Positions 45,298 through 57,143 of a stretch of DNA of 64,000 nucleotides are shown in pieces. This DNA is from Capsicum annuum (lineage: Eukaryota > Streptophyta > Magnoliopsida > Solanales > Solanaceae), in NCBI RefSeq assembly GCF_002878395.1, contig NC_061115.1, positions 59,234,357 through 59,298,356 of the forward strand, in the 5' to 3' direction. Position 1 is the first letter of the stretch, and each line of letters opens with the position of its first letter. Below the pieces are notes generated by a model that was given only the letters and a program-made list of their open reading frames with translations, had not been told where the DNA came from and made no database searches. The translations under genes and the position numbers were made by a program.

Positions 45298-46350
45298 GGT
45301 ACAAGAAGTGTTTCAGTCATCTCTTGGTGCAGATATTAAGGAAAAACAAGTGCTAGATCTTATCTTGATGAAAATCAAGAGTAATATAGGTATGTAGAAG
45401 GTAATAGTGTTTGGCATCTGTGGTGATGGTACTTTAAGGTACCAAGGGAGGTTGTGCATTACTGAAGTCAACGATTTGAGGAAAAGAATTTTACTGAGGT
45501 GCATGAGTCGCTCTATGTTGTCCATCCTTATTTGACAAAAATATATCATGGTCTCAAGGAGATATATTGGTGGAATGGTATGAAAAGGGATGTGGCTGAT
45601 TTTGGAGCCAAGTTCATGGTGTATCAACAAGTTAAAATTAAACACATGAGGCCTGGTAGGTTGTTTCAAGAAATCGATTTGCCCAAATGAAAATGGGAGG
45701 TAATCAGTATGGATTTTGTTACTGGTCTTCCTCAGTCTAGGAATCAATTTGATTCAGTTAGGGTCATTATGGATATGATGATGAGGTATGCTCACTTCTT
45801 GCAACTGAGGACTACTTTTTTGATGGAGGATTATTCGAAGTTGTATCTTCAGGAGATTGTGAAGCTGCATGGGGTGCCTATTTTTATTATCTCCGATCAT
45901 GGTATGCAATTTTCATCTTATTTTTGGCGGTTATTTTATAAGGGATTGGGTACTAAGGTTATTTTGAGTACTGCTTTTCATCCTCAGATGGATGGGCAAG
46001 AGAAAAGAACTATTCATAACTTGGAGGATATGCTTCGGGCATGTGTGATTGATTATAGTGGTAATTGTATTGAGCACCTACCTTTTGTAGACTTTGCTTA
46101 CAATAATAGCTATCATTCTAGTATTCGTATATCCCCTTTTAAGGCATTGTATGGTAGGAGGTGCAGATCTCTTGGTTGGTTAAAGCTTGGTGAGGTGGAT
46201 ATGTTCAGTCTAGACTTGGTTTAGCAGGCTATGGAAAAAGTAAAGGTGATTCGGGATAGGTTTAAGGCTGCCCAAATTCACCAAAAGTCCTATACAGATG
46301 TAAAATATAGAGTCTTGGAGTTTCAGGTTGGGGATAGGGTGTTCCTAACG
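45298..46350 (+). pseudogene. G1 integrase
   Basis: The N-terminal part near 45,500-45,690 includes 'KIYHGLKEIYWWNGMKRDVA'. The catalytic core at 45,709-46,224 keeps an Asp in 'RVIMDMMMRYAHF' and the second Asp in 'IISDHGMQFSSYFW'. The third catalytic residue is altered: the family motif GQSERT reads GQEKRT, with Lys where Glu is expected. 'LPFVDFAYNNSYHSSI' and 'FKALYGRRCRS' end the core. The zinc-binding HHCC half is incomplete. It would have inserted element cDNA into the host chromosome. Confidence 0.86.
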
Positions 46351-46770
46351 GTATCTCCCATGAAGGGATTAATGTAGTTTGGTAAGACGGGGAAGATCAG
46401 TCCCCGGTATGTTGGTCCTTATGTGGTTCTGCAAAGGGTTGGTAATATGGCTTATGAATTGGAGTTGCCTTCTATTTTGAGCTCCATTCATCTGGTATTA
46501 CATATTTCCATGTTAAGAAAGTGCATCGATGATCCTTCTTTGATTGTTCCTTCAGAGGGGATGGGTATCTCAGACTCTCTGTCTTATGAAGAGGTCCTAG
46601 TTAAGATTTTGGATAGGCAGGTTTATCAGTTACGAACCAAGGATATGGCTACGGTTAAGGTTCTATGGAGAAACTAGAAGGTGGAAGAAGCTACATGGGA
46701 AGATGAGGAGGACATGAAGTCCAAGTATCCACATCTGTTTTCTTCTCTTGGGATTTGTCCAGAAGGTATG
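46351..46770 (+). pseudogene. G1 integrase C-terminal region with chromodomain-like tail
   Basis: 'YVGPYVVLQRVGNMAYELEL' is the GPY/F module, and 'LHISMLRKCIDDPS' follows. The tail 'VKVLWRN' and, after a stop, 'VEEATWEDEEDMKSKYPHLF' is the signature of Tekay-type chromovirus integrases, whose chromodomain directs insertion into heterochromatin. This tail places G1 in that clade. Confidence 0.85.
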
Positions 46771-46948
46771 TGTCCTTCAACACATCTTTATTTTTTGAGT
46801 TTTTTAAAGGAAAGATTAATATCTTTGCATCTTTGTTTTCAAACTTTATTAAAGATTAGGAATACATTTGATAATACAAATGACTCGTGCGTGTGGTTAC
46901 CCCTACCTTGTCCGTCATTCAAGGATGAATGTTCCTAGTGGGGGAGAC

Positions 46949-47659
46949 TGAAACACCCTGATTTTCAGATCTTAGAAAATTTCCTTGATTTTTGGTTTCT
47001 GGGAAAGATACGGCTTAGGGGAATAAGTCGTACTCTTGGGTATGGGTGGTTTGGTCCAGTTGTATGCTGACCAGTGTTGGTTGGTTGGATGGATTTAGTT
47101 ACTGTAATGGGTACAATTTGGGTGTTACGAGTCGTATCGGTGTATACGAGTTGCTTTATCACTTCACTTAACCCTAGACTTGGTAACTTAAGTTGGATCT
47201 GAGTATAAGTGGCTCACCATGAGCCGTAAGCCAGGGTACGAGTCGTACCATGATCTCGTATAGTGGTCTATGTTCAAACCTCCTAAAATTCTATTCTGCC
47301 AGGGGTATGATTTATGGGTACTAGTCGTACAGTTGGATACGACTTCAGTTTGGGTGTGTCGTACCTTGGACAATGTTGGGTTCAAGGGAAAGCCTAGGGT
47401 ACGAGAGGTGAGTACCACTTGTACAGGATGGGTATGATTAGTAAGGGTCAATCGTACCTTATGATGAAATTAAGTGCAGTTTATGTGAAGGCAATCTGGA
47501 CATTTCCCCACTTATCCTAATGAGGTACCACGACTTATATTGCACTTGGGAGGTTATTTTCCCTACTATTCTATTCTTACACACTTAGAAAACACTCTTA
47601 AATCCTCTCTAGAGTTCTTGGAAAAATAAAGCTAGGGTTCATCTTAAGGAGTAAATTGG
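46949..47659 (+). repeat. Truncated 3' LTR of G1
   Basis: It starts TGAAACACCCTG directly after the polypurine tract AGTGGGGGAGAC and matches the first part of the 5' LTR, then the part after the nested insertion (TTAAGTGCAGTTTA ... CATCTTAAGGAGTAAATT). At 47,659 the similarity stops and an oppositely oriented LTR B-like fragment begins, so about 1.7 kb of LTR is missing. Confidence 0.88.
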
Positions 47660-48265
47660 GGTAAATACATATATATCAGTGTACATCAAGCACACAGTCA
47701 TATAGACCCCAAATGACAACAAACATGATTTCCAGTGTTCATTCCCCTGAGATTTACACCTTCATGGTTAGCTACACAACCCCTTTTTATGACTAGATTA
47801 AAATCATTTTGGACATAATTCCAATTATTAACCCAGGAGTCATTTATTAAGGCATTTACCACTTGTTATCATCATACCAATATAATTGCAAGATTATTTA
47901 ATTATGCCAAACCAATTCACACAACCAAAATTGAACTCCCAAGTTCCATGCAAATCTGATACCAAGGCTACCAAAGCCATCAAAAGCAATATTCATATCC
48001 ATTTTTCCTTTAATACAATGCATTAGGTTCAAAACAAGTTAAACCATGCAATTGTCCATGCAAGAGTATAAAGTGGGTTGAGGTTAATGCCAATTCCAAG
48101 CCAAAATTCATTCAATTTAGGAAACCCATATCCCCCATTCCAATAATTTAAACAATATACCAATTCAGCCCCTAAAACATCAGTTTAAATCATGAATAAT
48201 CAAGTTAAAACATGGGACAAGTAATTCAATTAGTAATAATCAAAATCCCTCAACTTAATTTCAAA
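47660..48265 (-). mobile_element. LTR B-related fragment, minus orientation (second copy)
   Basis: It is collinear with 35,540-36,120 at roughly 80% identity by eye: both carry CAAGCACACAGT, GAGCTACACAA/TAGCTACACAA, CCAATTCACACAACCAAA, GTTAAACCATGCAATT and AATTCAGCCCC. Both lie in the same orientation, one on each side of G1. It has no coding sequence. Confidence 0.75.
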
Positions 48266-48269
48266 ACTA

Positions 48270-49400
48270 ATGATTAGTGAATTTACCACTCATTTGTATC
48301 CAAAATTCATGCACACTACTATGATTTGAAGGTATGAATGAGACAACTTTGTTAGTTGAATTCACTAATTTTCATATTTTGTAGGTATACAGGCGATGAA
48401 AAGGAAAGATGTGGAATTGATCTTAAAAGGGATCAAAAATAGAGAAGAGAAGTTCAAAAGCCGAAGGATCCTGAGCAGGAACTGGTCTCATTTACCGTGA
48501 TCACAGTCTAAAGACTGCAATTACAGTCAATCAAGATGGGTGAAATACCAGGAATCACATTGAAAATATGGGGGTCGCGGTTTCTGCGATCGCAGACAAG
48601 CTTCCGTGATTGTGGCATCATAGATAATAGCCTAAGGGTAGAAGTTAAATTGTGCATAGCTACTTCCCAATCAAAAGGGGGTAAAATATCTTTATTTGGG
48701 GATTACCATGAACTTGAATAAAGTTTTTTGAGATTTGAAAAATCCTAAAAATTTTGGGCAAGATTATTGTGTTTAATTTTTCCAAGTTTATTTAGTTGTA
48801 ATTGAAGTGAAATTGAAGAATATTCTTATTTGCATCTTCAATGGAGACTTTGGATGGAAAATTTTGTATATTCTCTTTACTTGACTTCATGAGTAGCTAA
48901 ATACATTTCTTGAGATTATGTTGAAATAGGTTGTAACTTTGTGTGGGTTGTGATGTATTAGTGTGAATTCTTAGTTTTTGATGATGGGTTTTACTAATGC
49001 TTGTTTGATTGAGTGGGGATTTGTGGGTGAAAACCCCAAAATAAAGTTGTGGGTGAAAATCCAAAACTCCGAAGAACCTAACATCATCCTTGAAATAGGC
49101 ATGTGAATTTATTTTTAAAGCCAATACAATCTTTGAAAGAGGGGTATGAGTGGTAAGGCATTAGCGAACTAGACCCATTTCTTGAGGATTCAACCTAAAC
49201 GTAATTTGAACTTTATTGACAATGATCGTCCTATATCCAAACTATGGTATCGGTGAGCATTAATCAAAATGACACTATTTTCGGGGAGTGAGACTTATTT
49301 TTCACTTGTACGGTGTTGATTGTATCTTTGGGAATACCCATGGTGATTTTAATTTACTTTTCTTGTTGTTTTTGTTTCATTGTAGGTGATCATTATTTCT
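48270..49400 (+). mobile_element. 5' LTR of Athila-like element A1 (approximate)
   Basis: This non-coding block precedes an Athila-type gag and is homologous to the fragment at 34,350-35,345. It holds a GC-richer stretch near 48,565-48,610 with TCGCGGTTTCTGCGATCGCAG, short inverted CGCGG/CTGCGATCGCAG-type motifs. Neither terminus nor a PBS could be fixed, so coordinates are approximate. Confidence 0.6.
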
Positions 49401-49439
49401 TTCGAATAACCATGATCTAAGAGGGAATCATCAGTAGTA

Positions 49440-50720
49440 TGTATATGAATATATTGAAACTATGGATTATCTTGGAGATGAAGAGCATTCTAGTGCCATT
49501 TGTATTCCCCCTATTGGGGGAAATAATATATTTTATGTGACAAGTGTCATTATCCAATTTCTTTAAATAAAGGGTATATTTGTGGGGAGAGATCATGAAT
49601 ACCCCAATTTGCATTTGAAGAACTTTGTAGAAGTATTTCCCCTATTGATATTGCACATATCTGTCAAGAATCTATAAGGTTGTGTCTCTTCCCATTTTCT
49701 ATAACGGGTGAGGTGGTATTGTGGCTTTGATTTATTTTGGCCAGGTCAATTACCTCGTGGGTCATGCTTATTGAGACTTTCTTGAATCAATACTTCCCAC
49801 CTTCAAAGATGCTGAAATTGCGGGATGAAATCATAAATTTCCGTCAATTTCATGGGGAACCTTGGTATGAAGCATGGGGGAGATTTAAGGAGAAGCTTTT
49901 GAAATGCCCCAATCATGAGATGTTGAAAAAGATGATTCTCCAAGTCTTCTATAGGGAATTTGGACCAAACCAACAAAGCCATAGTGGACAATGCATCCGT
50001 TGTATCCCTTATTAAATCATCATATAAAGTTGCATCAAAGGTGTTAGATTAAGTGGCTAGTTTGGCTAGGGGTTGGCACATGAAGGATGCCGAGGTAGCC
50101 ATAGGGGACCCCTCCTCTAATTTGTGTGCAAGATCAAATATATCAAGAAGAGAAAAGAGATGTAAGCATGATCAGTATAACATCACACCTTGACTTTCTT
50201 ACTAAACATGTGTTAGGAATATCCATTGAAAGAGTCAATGTCATATATGCAAAGGATGCCAAGGCATGTGAAGATATGGAAGAAAGGGTACATGATGATG
50301 GGAGGAGATGGTTTTGAATTATTCAGAGGGTTACCAAGTTACCTCTAAAAGGAAATATGGGAGTCAAGGTCGAAACAATGAACATCAGGGCATACCTCAA
50401 TATGAAAGAGAGGGATGCATTAATAAAGATATTTTGATTTGAATCTTTGTTGGAGTTGAAGGGACCGACGAGATAGTGAAAGAAATGAGGAATGATTTCC
50501 CTAAGTTTCTTCAAATGCTGGAGTTTGATTCAACCGCTATCCAACAACTATAAGCAAAATTGAATCAAATATCAGTGTACCTTATGGAAAGACAAAATGA
50601 AAAAGTACCGAATAGTACGACCACAAATGCTATTGTCACTTAAAGTGGAAAAATTCTTTGAAAAAGCGTGGAACTTGATGATGATCCCAGCAAATGGAAA
50701 ATAATGAGCAAACAAATGTA
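49440..50720 (+). pseudogene. A1 gag (Athila-like)
   Basis: From about 49,462 the frame reads 'MDYLGDEEHSSAICIPPIGG' and 'NLHLKNFVEV', then at 49,737-50,015 'SWVMLIETFLNQYFPPSKML', 'LRDEIINFRQFHGEPWYEAW' and 'RFKEKLLKCPNHEM', the conserved gag core of Athila/Tat-type elements. ORF pieces at 50,126-50,317 continue the C-terminal part. Multiple stops and frameshifts separate the pieces. Confidence 0.8.
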
Positions 50721-50749
50721 AAGAGAGAGAGGCCAAATAATGATAAGTG

Positions 50750-51275
50750 AATGCCAAATGATGTTACCCTTGAAAATTTAAAGATGAAAGAATGTCAAAT
50801 TGTCTCAATGCCACCAATAACAATTCCTCCCCCTTTTCCTCAATAGTTCTTAAAAAAGGTGAAAATGCAAAGTTCAAAATATTTCTTGATAAATTTATCA
50901 ACCTTTCTACAAATATTACTCTAATAGAAGCCTTGCAAGATATACCGGGGCATGCTAAAATTATGAAGGATTTGGTCTCTAAAAGCGGTTTGAGGAGGAT
51001 GAGACAATAGAAATAACGCATCACTGTAGTGCCATTATGTCAAGTACGATGGCAAAAAAGAAGAAAGACCTTAGTGATTTCACAATTACATGTACCATTG
51101 GAATATTCAAGTTTGCAAAATCCTTGTGTGACCTCGGAACAAGTGTAAATTTAATGTCATATGTCATATTTCACAAGCTCGGATTGGGGAAACCGAAACC
51201 TATGATGTTTCGGCTTTTGAAGGAACATTTTACATCTTTATCTTGGGAAAGTCGTATGTTTTCAAGAAACTAAGG
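50750..51275 (+). pseudogene. A1 gag C-terminus and aspartic protease start
   Basis: The ORF at 50,792-51,010 has 'SSPFSSIVLKKGENAKFKIF' and 'ALQDIPGHAKIMKDLVSK', matching the Athila block 'EALxxMPxYAKFMKDLVxKK'. The ORF at 51,037-51,273 has 'CTIGIFKFAKSLCDLGTSVN' and 'LMSYVIFHKLGLGKPKP', the protease region whose active-site triad is DLG here. The sequence ends near 51,275, where the LTR of a second Athila-like element takes over, so RT, RNase H and integrase of A1 are absent. Confidence 0.8.
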
Positions 51276-51279
51276 TTGT

Positions 51280-52789
51280 GTTTAATGCTATTTTTTAATG
51301 TTTCAGGGTAAGGAACTAGCTGAAAAAAAAGTCTCAGAAAAGTGGCAGAAATATACTTCAGGTGGTCAAAATGGTGGACCGTCAGGGTTGCGACGAACCA
51401 CCAAGTTAATCGTTAGATCGAATCAAAACTCAGACTTTTAGAAGATCCTACGATGGTCAAAATAGTGGACCTTCAGTCTTGCAACAAACCACCAACTTAA
51501 CCATCAGGCCTAGACAGAACCCAAGACTTCAGGTCTTACTGCGACGGACCAAAAGGCGGACCGTCAGTCTTACAACGAACCGCCAAGTTGGCCATTAATT
51601 TTATCAAGAAACTGGCCCCCTGAAGGACTTAGCAATGAACCAAATGGTGGACCGTCAGTCTTACAATGGACCACCAATTTGGCCGTCAGTTTTATCTAGA
51701 AAGTGACCTTCCAAGATAAGCAGTGACTGGCCAAATGGTGGACCGTCAACTTTGCGATGAACTACTAATTTGGCCGTCACTTTGAACGTGGATTTTATGA
51801 TTTCAAATTATAAATTCCTTTTGGATGGGAACATATAAATACCAAGTATTAGGGTTTAGTAAGCATCTTTTATCATTAGTTTCAACTTTCACCTCTATTG
51901 AGAGCTGTGTAACACTTTTCATTGGCATTAAATCTAGAGATTGAGATATGATTATTAGTTTTTATATTTTTCATTGAAGATTGAGAAGAACAATATTGTT
52001 AACTTTTGTAAGTTCCCTTTTGAAGCCATTTATGAACATCAAAATATCTTTGATTTCTTCTATGGAGATGAGTTGCTAAACTCCCATAACTACGGTTATG
52101 GGAGCCTTGATGTAGAGAACTATTTTGGGGTTGTGAATTGGTTTGATTTCTAACATCTATCAAAATTGCATGAATATTTCTTCATTATAATGACATCTCT
52201 TTTTTGCAAACTTTAGGAGTGAGCCTATGAAATCCACTTTTCTGAGAAGAAAGTGGATGTTGGGAAAAAAATTGATTTACATGAACTCCATAGGTTTACC
52301 CTTTGGGTTAATGGGTTGATGCCTTAATAGGATCAACCCTCATAAGAGTGTTATTGAATAATGCATGAATCCTTTAAGTTCAAGAGAAGTAAAGGGTGAA
52401 ATACTCATTAGGTTGAGAAATATGTGGGTAATCGTTAGAATTCAATAATTTTTGCAATTGAATACATAAGTTAGAATTCGAACACAAACTCAAAACCTTA
52501 ATTGTTTGTACATTTTAGTGAGCATAACTCTAGTTAATTTATTCTCATTGAAATTACATCTACATTAACTCTCAGTAGCTGGACTTTTGTGCGACACAAA
52601 TACAAAAGAACACTGTAACATATTCAAACTCCCTTCTATTCAGGAACCTTAGATCAACAGTCTAATAATATTCACAATACTTAGTGAACATAGTATTCCT
52701 TGTGGGATTCAACACCCAACCTAGTTGGGTTCTATGGTTGACAGAGATCGCTTACTCTCTCGTAAGAGAGGTGTAATTTGGGCGTATCA
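51280..52789 (+). repeat. 5' LTR of Athila-like element A2
   Basis: A roughly 1.5-kb LTR running from an unclear start near 51,280 to ATCA at about 52,789, five bases before a perfect-looking Asp-tRNA PBS. It contains a five-copy tandem array (51,367-51,780). The 3' LTR is not in the window, because the element is cut at 58,669. Confidence 0.75.
51367..51780. repeat. 91-bp tandem array in the A2 LTR
   Basis: Five diverged units start at 51,367, 51,458, 51,550, 51,641 and 51,732, a period of 91-92 bp. Each has CAAAATGGTGGACCGTCAG, a TTGCGACGAACCACCAA-like arm and GGCCGTC. Within a unit GGTGG and CCACC are complementary, so each unit can fold. The array is GC-richer than the rest of the LTR. 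Confidence 0.92.
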
Positions 52790-52794
52790 AATTT

Positions 52795-52812
52795 TGGCGC
52801 CATTGCCGGGGA
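52795..52812 (+). other. Primer-binding site of A2 (Asp-tRNA type)
   Basis: TGGCGCCATTGCCGGGGA differs at one position from TGGCGCCGTTGCCGGGGA, the site complementary to the 3' end of Asp tRNA that is typical of Athila-lineage elements. It fixes strand and LTR end. Confidence 0.93.
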
Positions 52813-52985
52813 ATACGATTGTCAATTAAGTTTGTGTTTATTAATTGTCCTTTGGTCAAGTTTCCCAAATTTTACTTTTGTTATTATTTTTATTTTGTAC
52901 AAAAGAGTTATTGTGTATGCCAAGTACATGAATATAGGGTGTACCATTATTGCCAATACATCTGGAACTGCAACTAATTAGTAGA

Positions 52986-54660
52986 ATGGCAGAACCCCAA
53001 GATACTGAGAGACTAGTTGCATTGGCTAGAGCTCAACTAAATTAACAGAATGATGGTCAGCAGGTATGTCATCCTGATCTTGATAATGATGATGATTTGG
53101 GGGATGATGACTAGTTATATCTTGTTAATCGAAGGCATGCCAAGAATGTAGGTACATCAGTGAATAGAAATGTAAACAAAAACTGTCCTTTTAGAGCGAT
53201 ACCTGATTGCCAAGCTGTTCAATTTGATTTTAATGATAATGAAGATGGAATGGACGGAGCTGGTTCTACTGGAGATATTATTTCTCCACTTCTAGCACCA
53301 GGAGCAAAGTTTAATATTACTAGTAGAATGATTTAGCTTCTTCATATGAAGGGGTTGTTTGGTGGACTCCCGGGAGATGATCCCAATATACATTTAGTGA
53401 ACTTTGTTACTATTTGCAAATTCTTTGATAACCTGGGAGTGGGATAGAATGCCATCCGCCTGTATTTTTTTCCATTGTCTCTGTCTGGGCTGGTAACATT
53501 ATGGCTCAATGAGCTGACACCCGATTCTATAACCAACTGGAGGTAATTGAAAGAGGCTTTCCTAGAAAGGTTCTTTCCGCCTTCCAAGAGGGTACAGTTG
53601 AGGGATGAGATCAACAACTTTAGGTAGCTCCCAACCAAAACTCTTTATGAGATATAAGAGAGATTAAAAAAAAGTTAACACAGTGTCTGAACCATAATAT
53701 GACAAATATTCATTTGATGGAGACTCTTTATCGGGCATTGAACTCTATTATGAAGCCAGTTATTGATAATGCTGCAGGGGGATCATTTATGGATCTTACT
53801 TTTTAGGTAGTCTTAGAGATGTTTGATCGGATGACCAAACAAAGTAGATCTTAGCATACCAGGGATTTTGTGGTAACAAGACCTACTATGTCTATTGGTA
53901 TGACTATAGAACAATATAAGAAAGAGGAAGAACATGATCAAGACATGGCACACTTAAAGACGCAGATAGATTTGTTGACCAAGAACTTATTATCTATAAA
54001 GACTACAAAAGTGAAAGCTATTGCAGCTAAAGGTTGAGATGATTCTGATTCAGAATAAGAGGCTAACTATTTGAATAACTAGGGGGTTTTCCAATGCAAT
54101 AGAAAAAGAAATCAAGGCTGAAACTACTATGATAAGGCTGGTTACTAGGATAGGGATCAAGGAAATTGGAAATGTAAGAATGATTGGAGTGGACTATATA
54201 TACCTCTTAGAAATAGAGATAATACTACAACTAGCTCTGGCAAGATATCCATAGAGGACATGATAGAGAAATTATTAAAGAGAGTTGAAGCTACCAACTC
54301 TGGGGTGACTACCATGAAAAGTGATTTGTCTTCTATGAGTTAGTTGGTAAACTCACACTCTACAGCTATCAAGTAGTTGGAGCAACAAATGATCCAACAT
54401 TTGGCAGTATTAAATCAGAGGAAGATCGGAACATTACCTAGTGATACCATTCAAAATCTATGGAATGATGGCTCTTGCATGGCTATCACTACTAGAAGTG
54501 GTAAGGTATTGGCAAGTCCTCTTGTGGGCAATTCTATGGTTAATATTATAGCAGATGATATTAAAGAAGCAGAGATTTGTCATCCAGTGGAGTCTGGGAA
54601 ATTGGATGAGGTTATTGATGACAACCAACAGTCAATAGGTTGATGATTTAGAGAAGAATA
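52986..54660 (+). pseudogene. A2 gag (Athila-like)
   Basis: The start is taken at the ATG at 52,986 ('MAEPQDTERLVALARAQL'). The core follows: 'PLLAPGAKFNITSRMI', 'MKGLFGGLPGDDPNIHLVNF', 'LVTLWLNELTPDSITNW', 'AFLERFFPPSKRVQLRDEIN'. The ORF at 54,377-54,643 has 'RKIGTLPSDTIQN' and 'CMAITTRSGKVL', the conserved C-terminal gag signature of Athila elements. Stops occur about every 20-60 codons, many as TAG or TAA in place of CAG, CAA or TGG, suggesting C-to-T decay at methylated sites. Confidence 0.85.
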
Positions 54661-55340
54661 GGGGAAAAGAGGTTGAAGTAGTGGTTACCACTCTTCCAAA
54701 ACCATCTTCTCCATTTCCCCATCTATTAAAGAAGAAGGCCAACAACATAAAGTTCAGCAAATTCATGGCTATACTTAAGCAGTTGAGGACTAATCTACCA
54801 TTGGTGAAGGCATTAGAGCAAATGCCCGAGTACGCAAAGTTCATGAAAGACCTCATCACAAAGAAGCGGTTAGTTAGTTTTGAGCTGATGGGACAATATT
54901 TATCATTCTGGTACTATTTCCACAAGGTCTCTAGTGTAGAAAAAGGAAGATCCAGAAGCATTTACTATCCCATACACTATTGGACATCTTGACTTTGCAA
55001 AAGCTCTGTACAACTTGGGAGACAACATTAATCTGATGCCGCTAGTTATTTATAAAAATTTGGGTTTAGGAGACCCCATACCCACTAATTTATGACTTGT
55101 GATGGTAGATAGGTCACTCAAAAACCTGTTGGTATTTTGTATGATGTGCTGGTGAAGGTTGCTAGTTTCATATTTCCTGTGGATTTCCTCATTCTAGATT
55201 GTGAGGTAAACTATGAGGTGCCCATAATCTTGGGTTAATCTTTTCTCACAATCGGAAGCATACTGACTGATTTGTGAGCTAATGAGCACTTATTTAGGCT
55301 GAATGATAAAGTGGTGCAATTTATTGTGTGCCAATCAATG
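54661..55340 (+). pseudogene. A2 aspartic protease
   Basis: 'FSKFMAILKQLRTNLPLVKA' and 'LEQMPEYAKFMKDLITKKR' precede the protease core. Near 54,980-55,080 the frame reads 'LDFAKALYNLGDNINLMPLV' and 'YKNLGLGDPIPTN'. The active-site DLGAS of the family is NLGDN here, so the catalytic Asp is lost. Downstream frames are broken, but 'NDKVVQFIVCQSMKQQKE' near 55,300-55,345 matches the end of the protease-RT spacer. Confidence 0.8.
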
Positions 55341-56640
55341 AAGCAGCAGAAAGAAATAAGTGTGTTTTCCATTATGGATGTCTATTATGAGGAGGAGCAG
55401 GAAGTTCCGATTAAAGAGAAATTTACTGTTGAGACATTAACTGCCGTGTTGATGAATTTTGATCAGGGTGGTATAGAAGATTATGAGGAGACACTATGTG
55501 CCTTAACGGGCATGGGGTCTTACTTATATGCTCCCAATAAGTTGGATTTGGACTTGAAAATCATCCAAGTCCACCTGCTAAGCCTTCTATTAGAGAACCA
55601 CCTATCTTGGAGCTGAAAGTGTTACCCAGTCATTTGAGGTATGTGTTCCTGGGCAGTGGGAATACACTACCTGTTATTATTACAGCTGATCTAGGTGAGA
55701 AACCGGTGGAAATACTTATTTCGGTGCTTCAAAGATACAAAAGAGCAATAGGCTGGACCATTGATGATATTATTAGCATCCCCTCTGGCATCTGCACTCA
55801 TAAGATACAACTTGAGGAAGAATGTACTCCTACCATTGAGCATCAACACTGACTTAACCCATCGATGTAAGAGGTGGTTAAGAAGGAAATTATTAATTGG
55901 CTGGACGCAGGAGTGGTTTACCCTATTTCCAACAGTAAATGGGTAAGTTCGATTCAATGTGTTCCCAAGAAAGGGGGCATGACTATTGTTTCAAATGAAA
56001 AGAATGAGTTGATTCCTCTTAGGACTATGACTATTTGGAGAGTTAGCATGGACTACCTCAAAATAACTCATGGACTTTAAAGGACCACTTCCCAATGCCC
56101 TTCATGGATTAAATGCTTGATTGGTTGGTAGGAATGGGGTGGTATTATTTCTTGGATTGATATTCTAGCTACAATCAGATCTGTATTGCTTCTGAAGATC
56201 AGGAGAAGAGAATGTTCAGATGCACGTATGGTACTTTTGCATTCAAGAAGATGCCGTTTGGGTTATGTAATGCACCCACCACCTTCTAAAGGTGTATGAT
56301 GTCTATTTTCTCAGATATAGTTGAGGACACCTTATAGGTGTTCATGGATGATTTTTCTGTGGTTGGGGATTCATTTGAGCTGTGTATGGTGAGCTTGAGT
56401 AGGGCTTTACAGAGGTGTGTGGAATTCAATCTTGTGCTTAATTGGGAGAATTGCCACTTCATGGTGAAGAAGGGCATTATTCTCGGTCACAAAATTTTAG
56501 CAAAAGGGATAGAGGTTGATCGAGCCAAAGTAGAGGTTATTGAGAAGCTACCACCTCCCATCTCAGTGAAAAGGGTGCGTAGTTTCCTTGGCGTACTGGC
56601 TTTTATCGAAGGTTTATAAAAGACTTCTCTAAAATTGTAA
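55341..56640 (+). pseudogene. A2 reverse transcriptase
   Basis: The ORF at 55,607-55,852 has 'MELKVLPSHLRYVFLGSGNT' and 'RAIGWTIDDIISIPSGICTH', the N-terminal RT lead-in of Athila elements. It continues with 'EIINWLDAGVVYPISNSKWV' and 'VPKKGGMT'. 'RMFRCTYGTFAFKKMPFGLC' and 'NAPTTF' lie near 56,212-56,288. The catalytic box FMDDFSVVG at about 56,341 keeps both polymerase Asp residues, and 'GIILGHKILAKGIEVDRAKV' with 'SFLGVLAFIE' ends the domain. Frameshifts lie near 55,850 and 56,620. Confidence 0.86.
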
Positions 56641-57143
56641 ATCCACTTTGCAAACTTTTGGAGAAGGAAACTAAGTTATTTTTTGATGCTGAATACATTA
56701 AGACATTCAAATGCCTTAAGAGAAAGCTGGTTAAGACCCCTATCATTGTTGCACCGGATTGGTCAAAATCGTTTAAGATAATGTGTGATGCAAATGGTGT
56801 TGCCATTGGAGCTGTACTAGACCAAAAGAAGGAAAAATTATTTCATCCAGTTTATTATGCCAGTAAAGTACTGAATGGAGCTTAGACAAACTACACCATT
56901 ATAGAGCAGGAACTTCTAGAAGTGGTGTATGCTTTTGATAAGTTTTGGGCATATTTGCTAGGTACCAAGGTATTGGTACACACTGACCATGCTTTCTTAA
57001 GGTACCTAATGGCAAAGAAGGATGCTAAACCAAGGTTGATCCGGTGGGTATTGCTACTTCAGGAATTAAACGTCGAGGTGAAGGATCGCAAGGGATATGA
57101 GAATCAGGTGGTTGATCACCTTTCCAGACTCCAAGGCGAATAG
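56641..57143 (+). pseudogene. A2 RNase H
   Basis: 'FKCLKRKLVKTPIIVAPDWS' leads into 'FKIMCDANGVAIGAVLDQKK', which holds the first catalytic Asp. 'HPVYYASKVLNGA' is followed by a TAG stop, then '[20 protein letters not shown]', '[20 protein letters not shown]' and '[20 protein letters not shown]'. '[13 protein letters not shown]' is the closing Asp motif. Apart from the single stop near 56,883 the domain reads almost intact, making it the best preserved part of A2. Confidence 0.88.

Larger units (their letters stand above)
36608..47659 (+). mobile_element. Tekay/Del-like Ty3/gypsy retrotransposon (G1), degenerate
   Basis: The order is 5' LTR (36,608-41,897, with a nested solo LTR), PBS (about 41,907-41,918), gag, protease, RT, RNase H, integrase, chromodomain-like tail, polypurine tract (about 46,938-46,948) and a truncated 3' LTR (46,949-47,659). 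Both LTRs begin TGAAACACCCTG. The pol order with integrase last is that of Ty3/gypsy, and the C-terminal 'VEEATWEDEEDM' tail is that of chromoviruses. Frames are riddled with stops, so it is inactive. The 3' LTR is cut after about 710 bp, so no right-hand target duplication remains. Tekay/Del elements are known to account for much of the expansion of large Solanaceae genomes. Confidence 0.88.

Noticed and set aside
45313..45747. 144-codon minus-strand ORF
   Set aside because: It is the antisense shadow of the G1 integrase frames.
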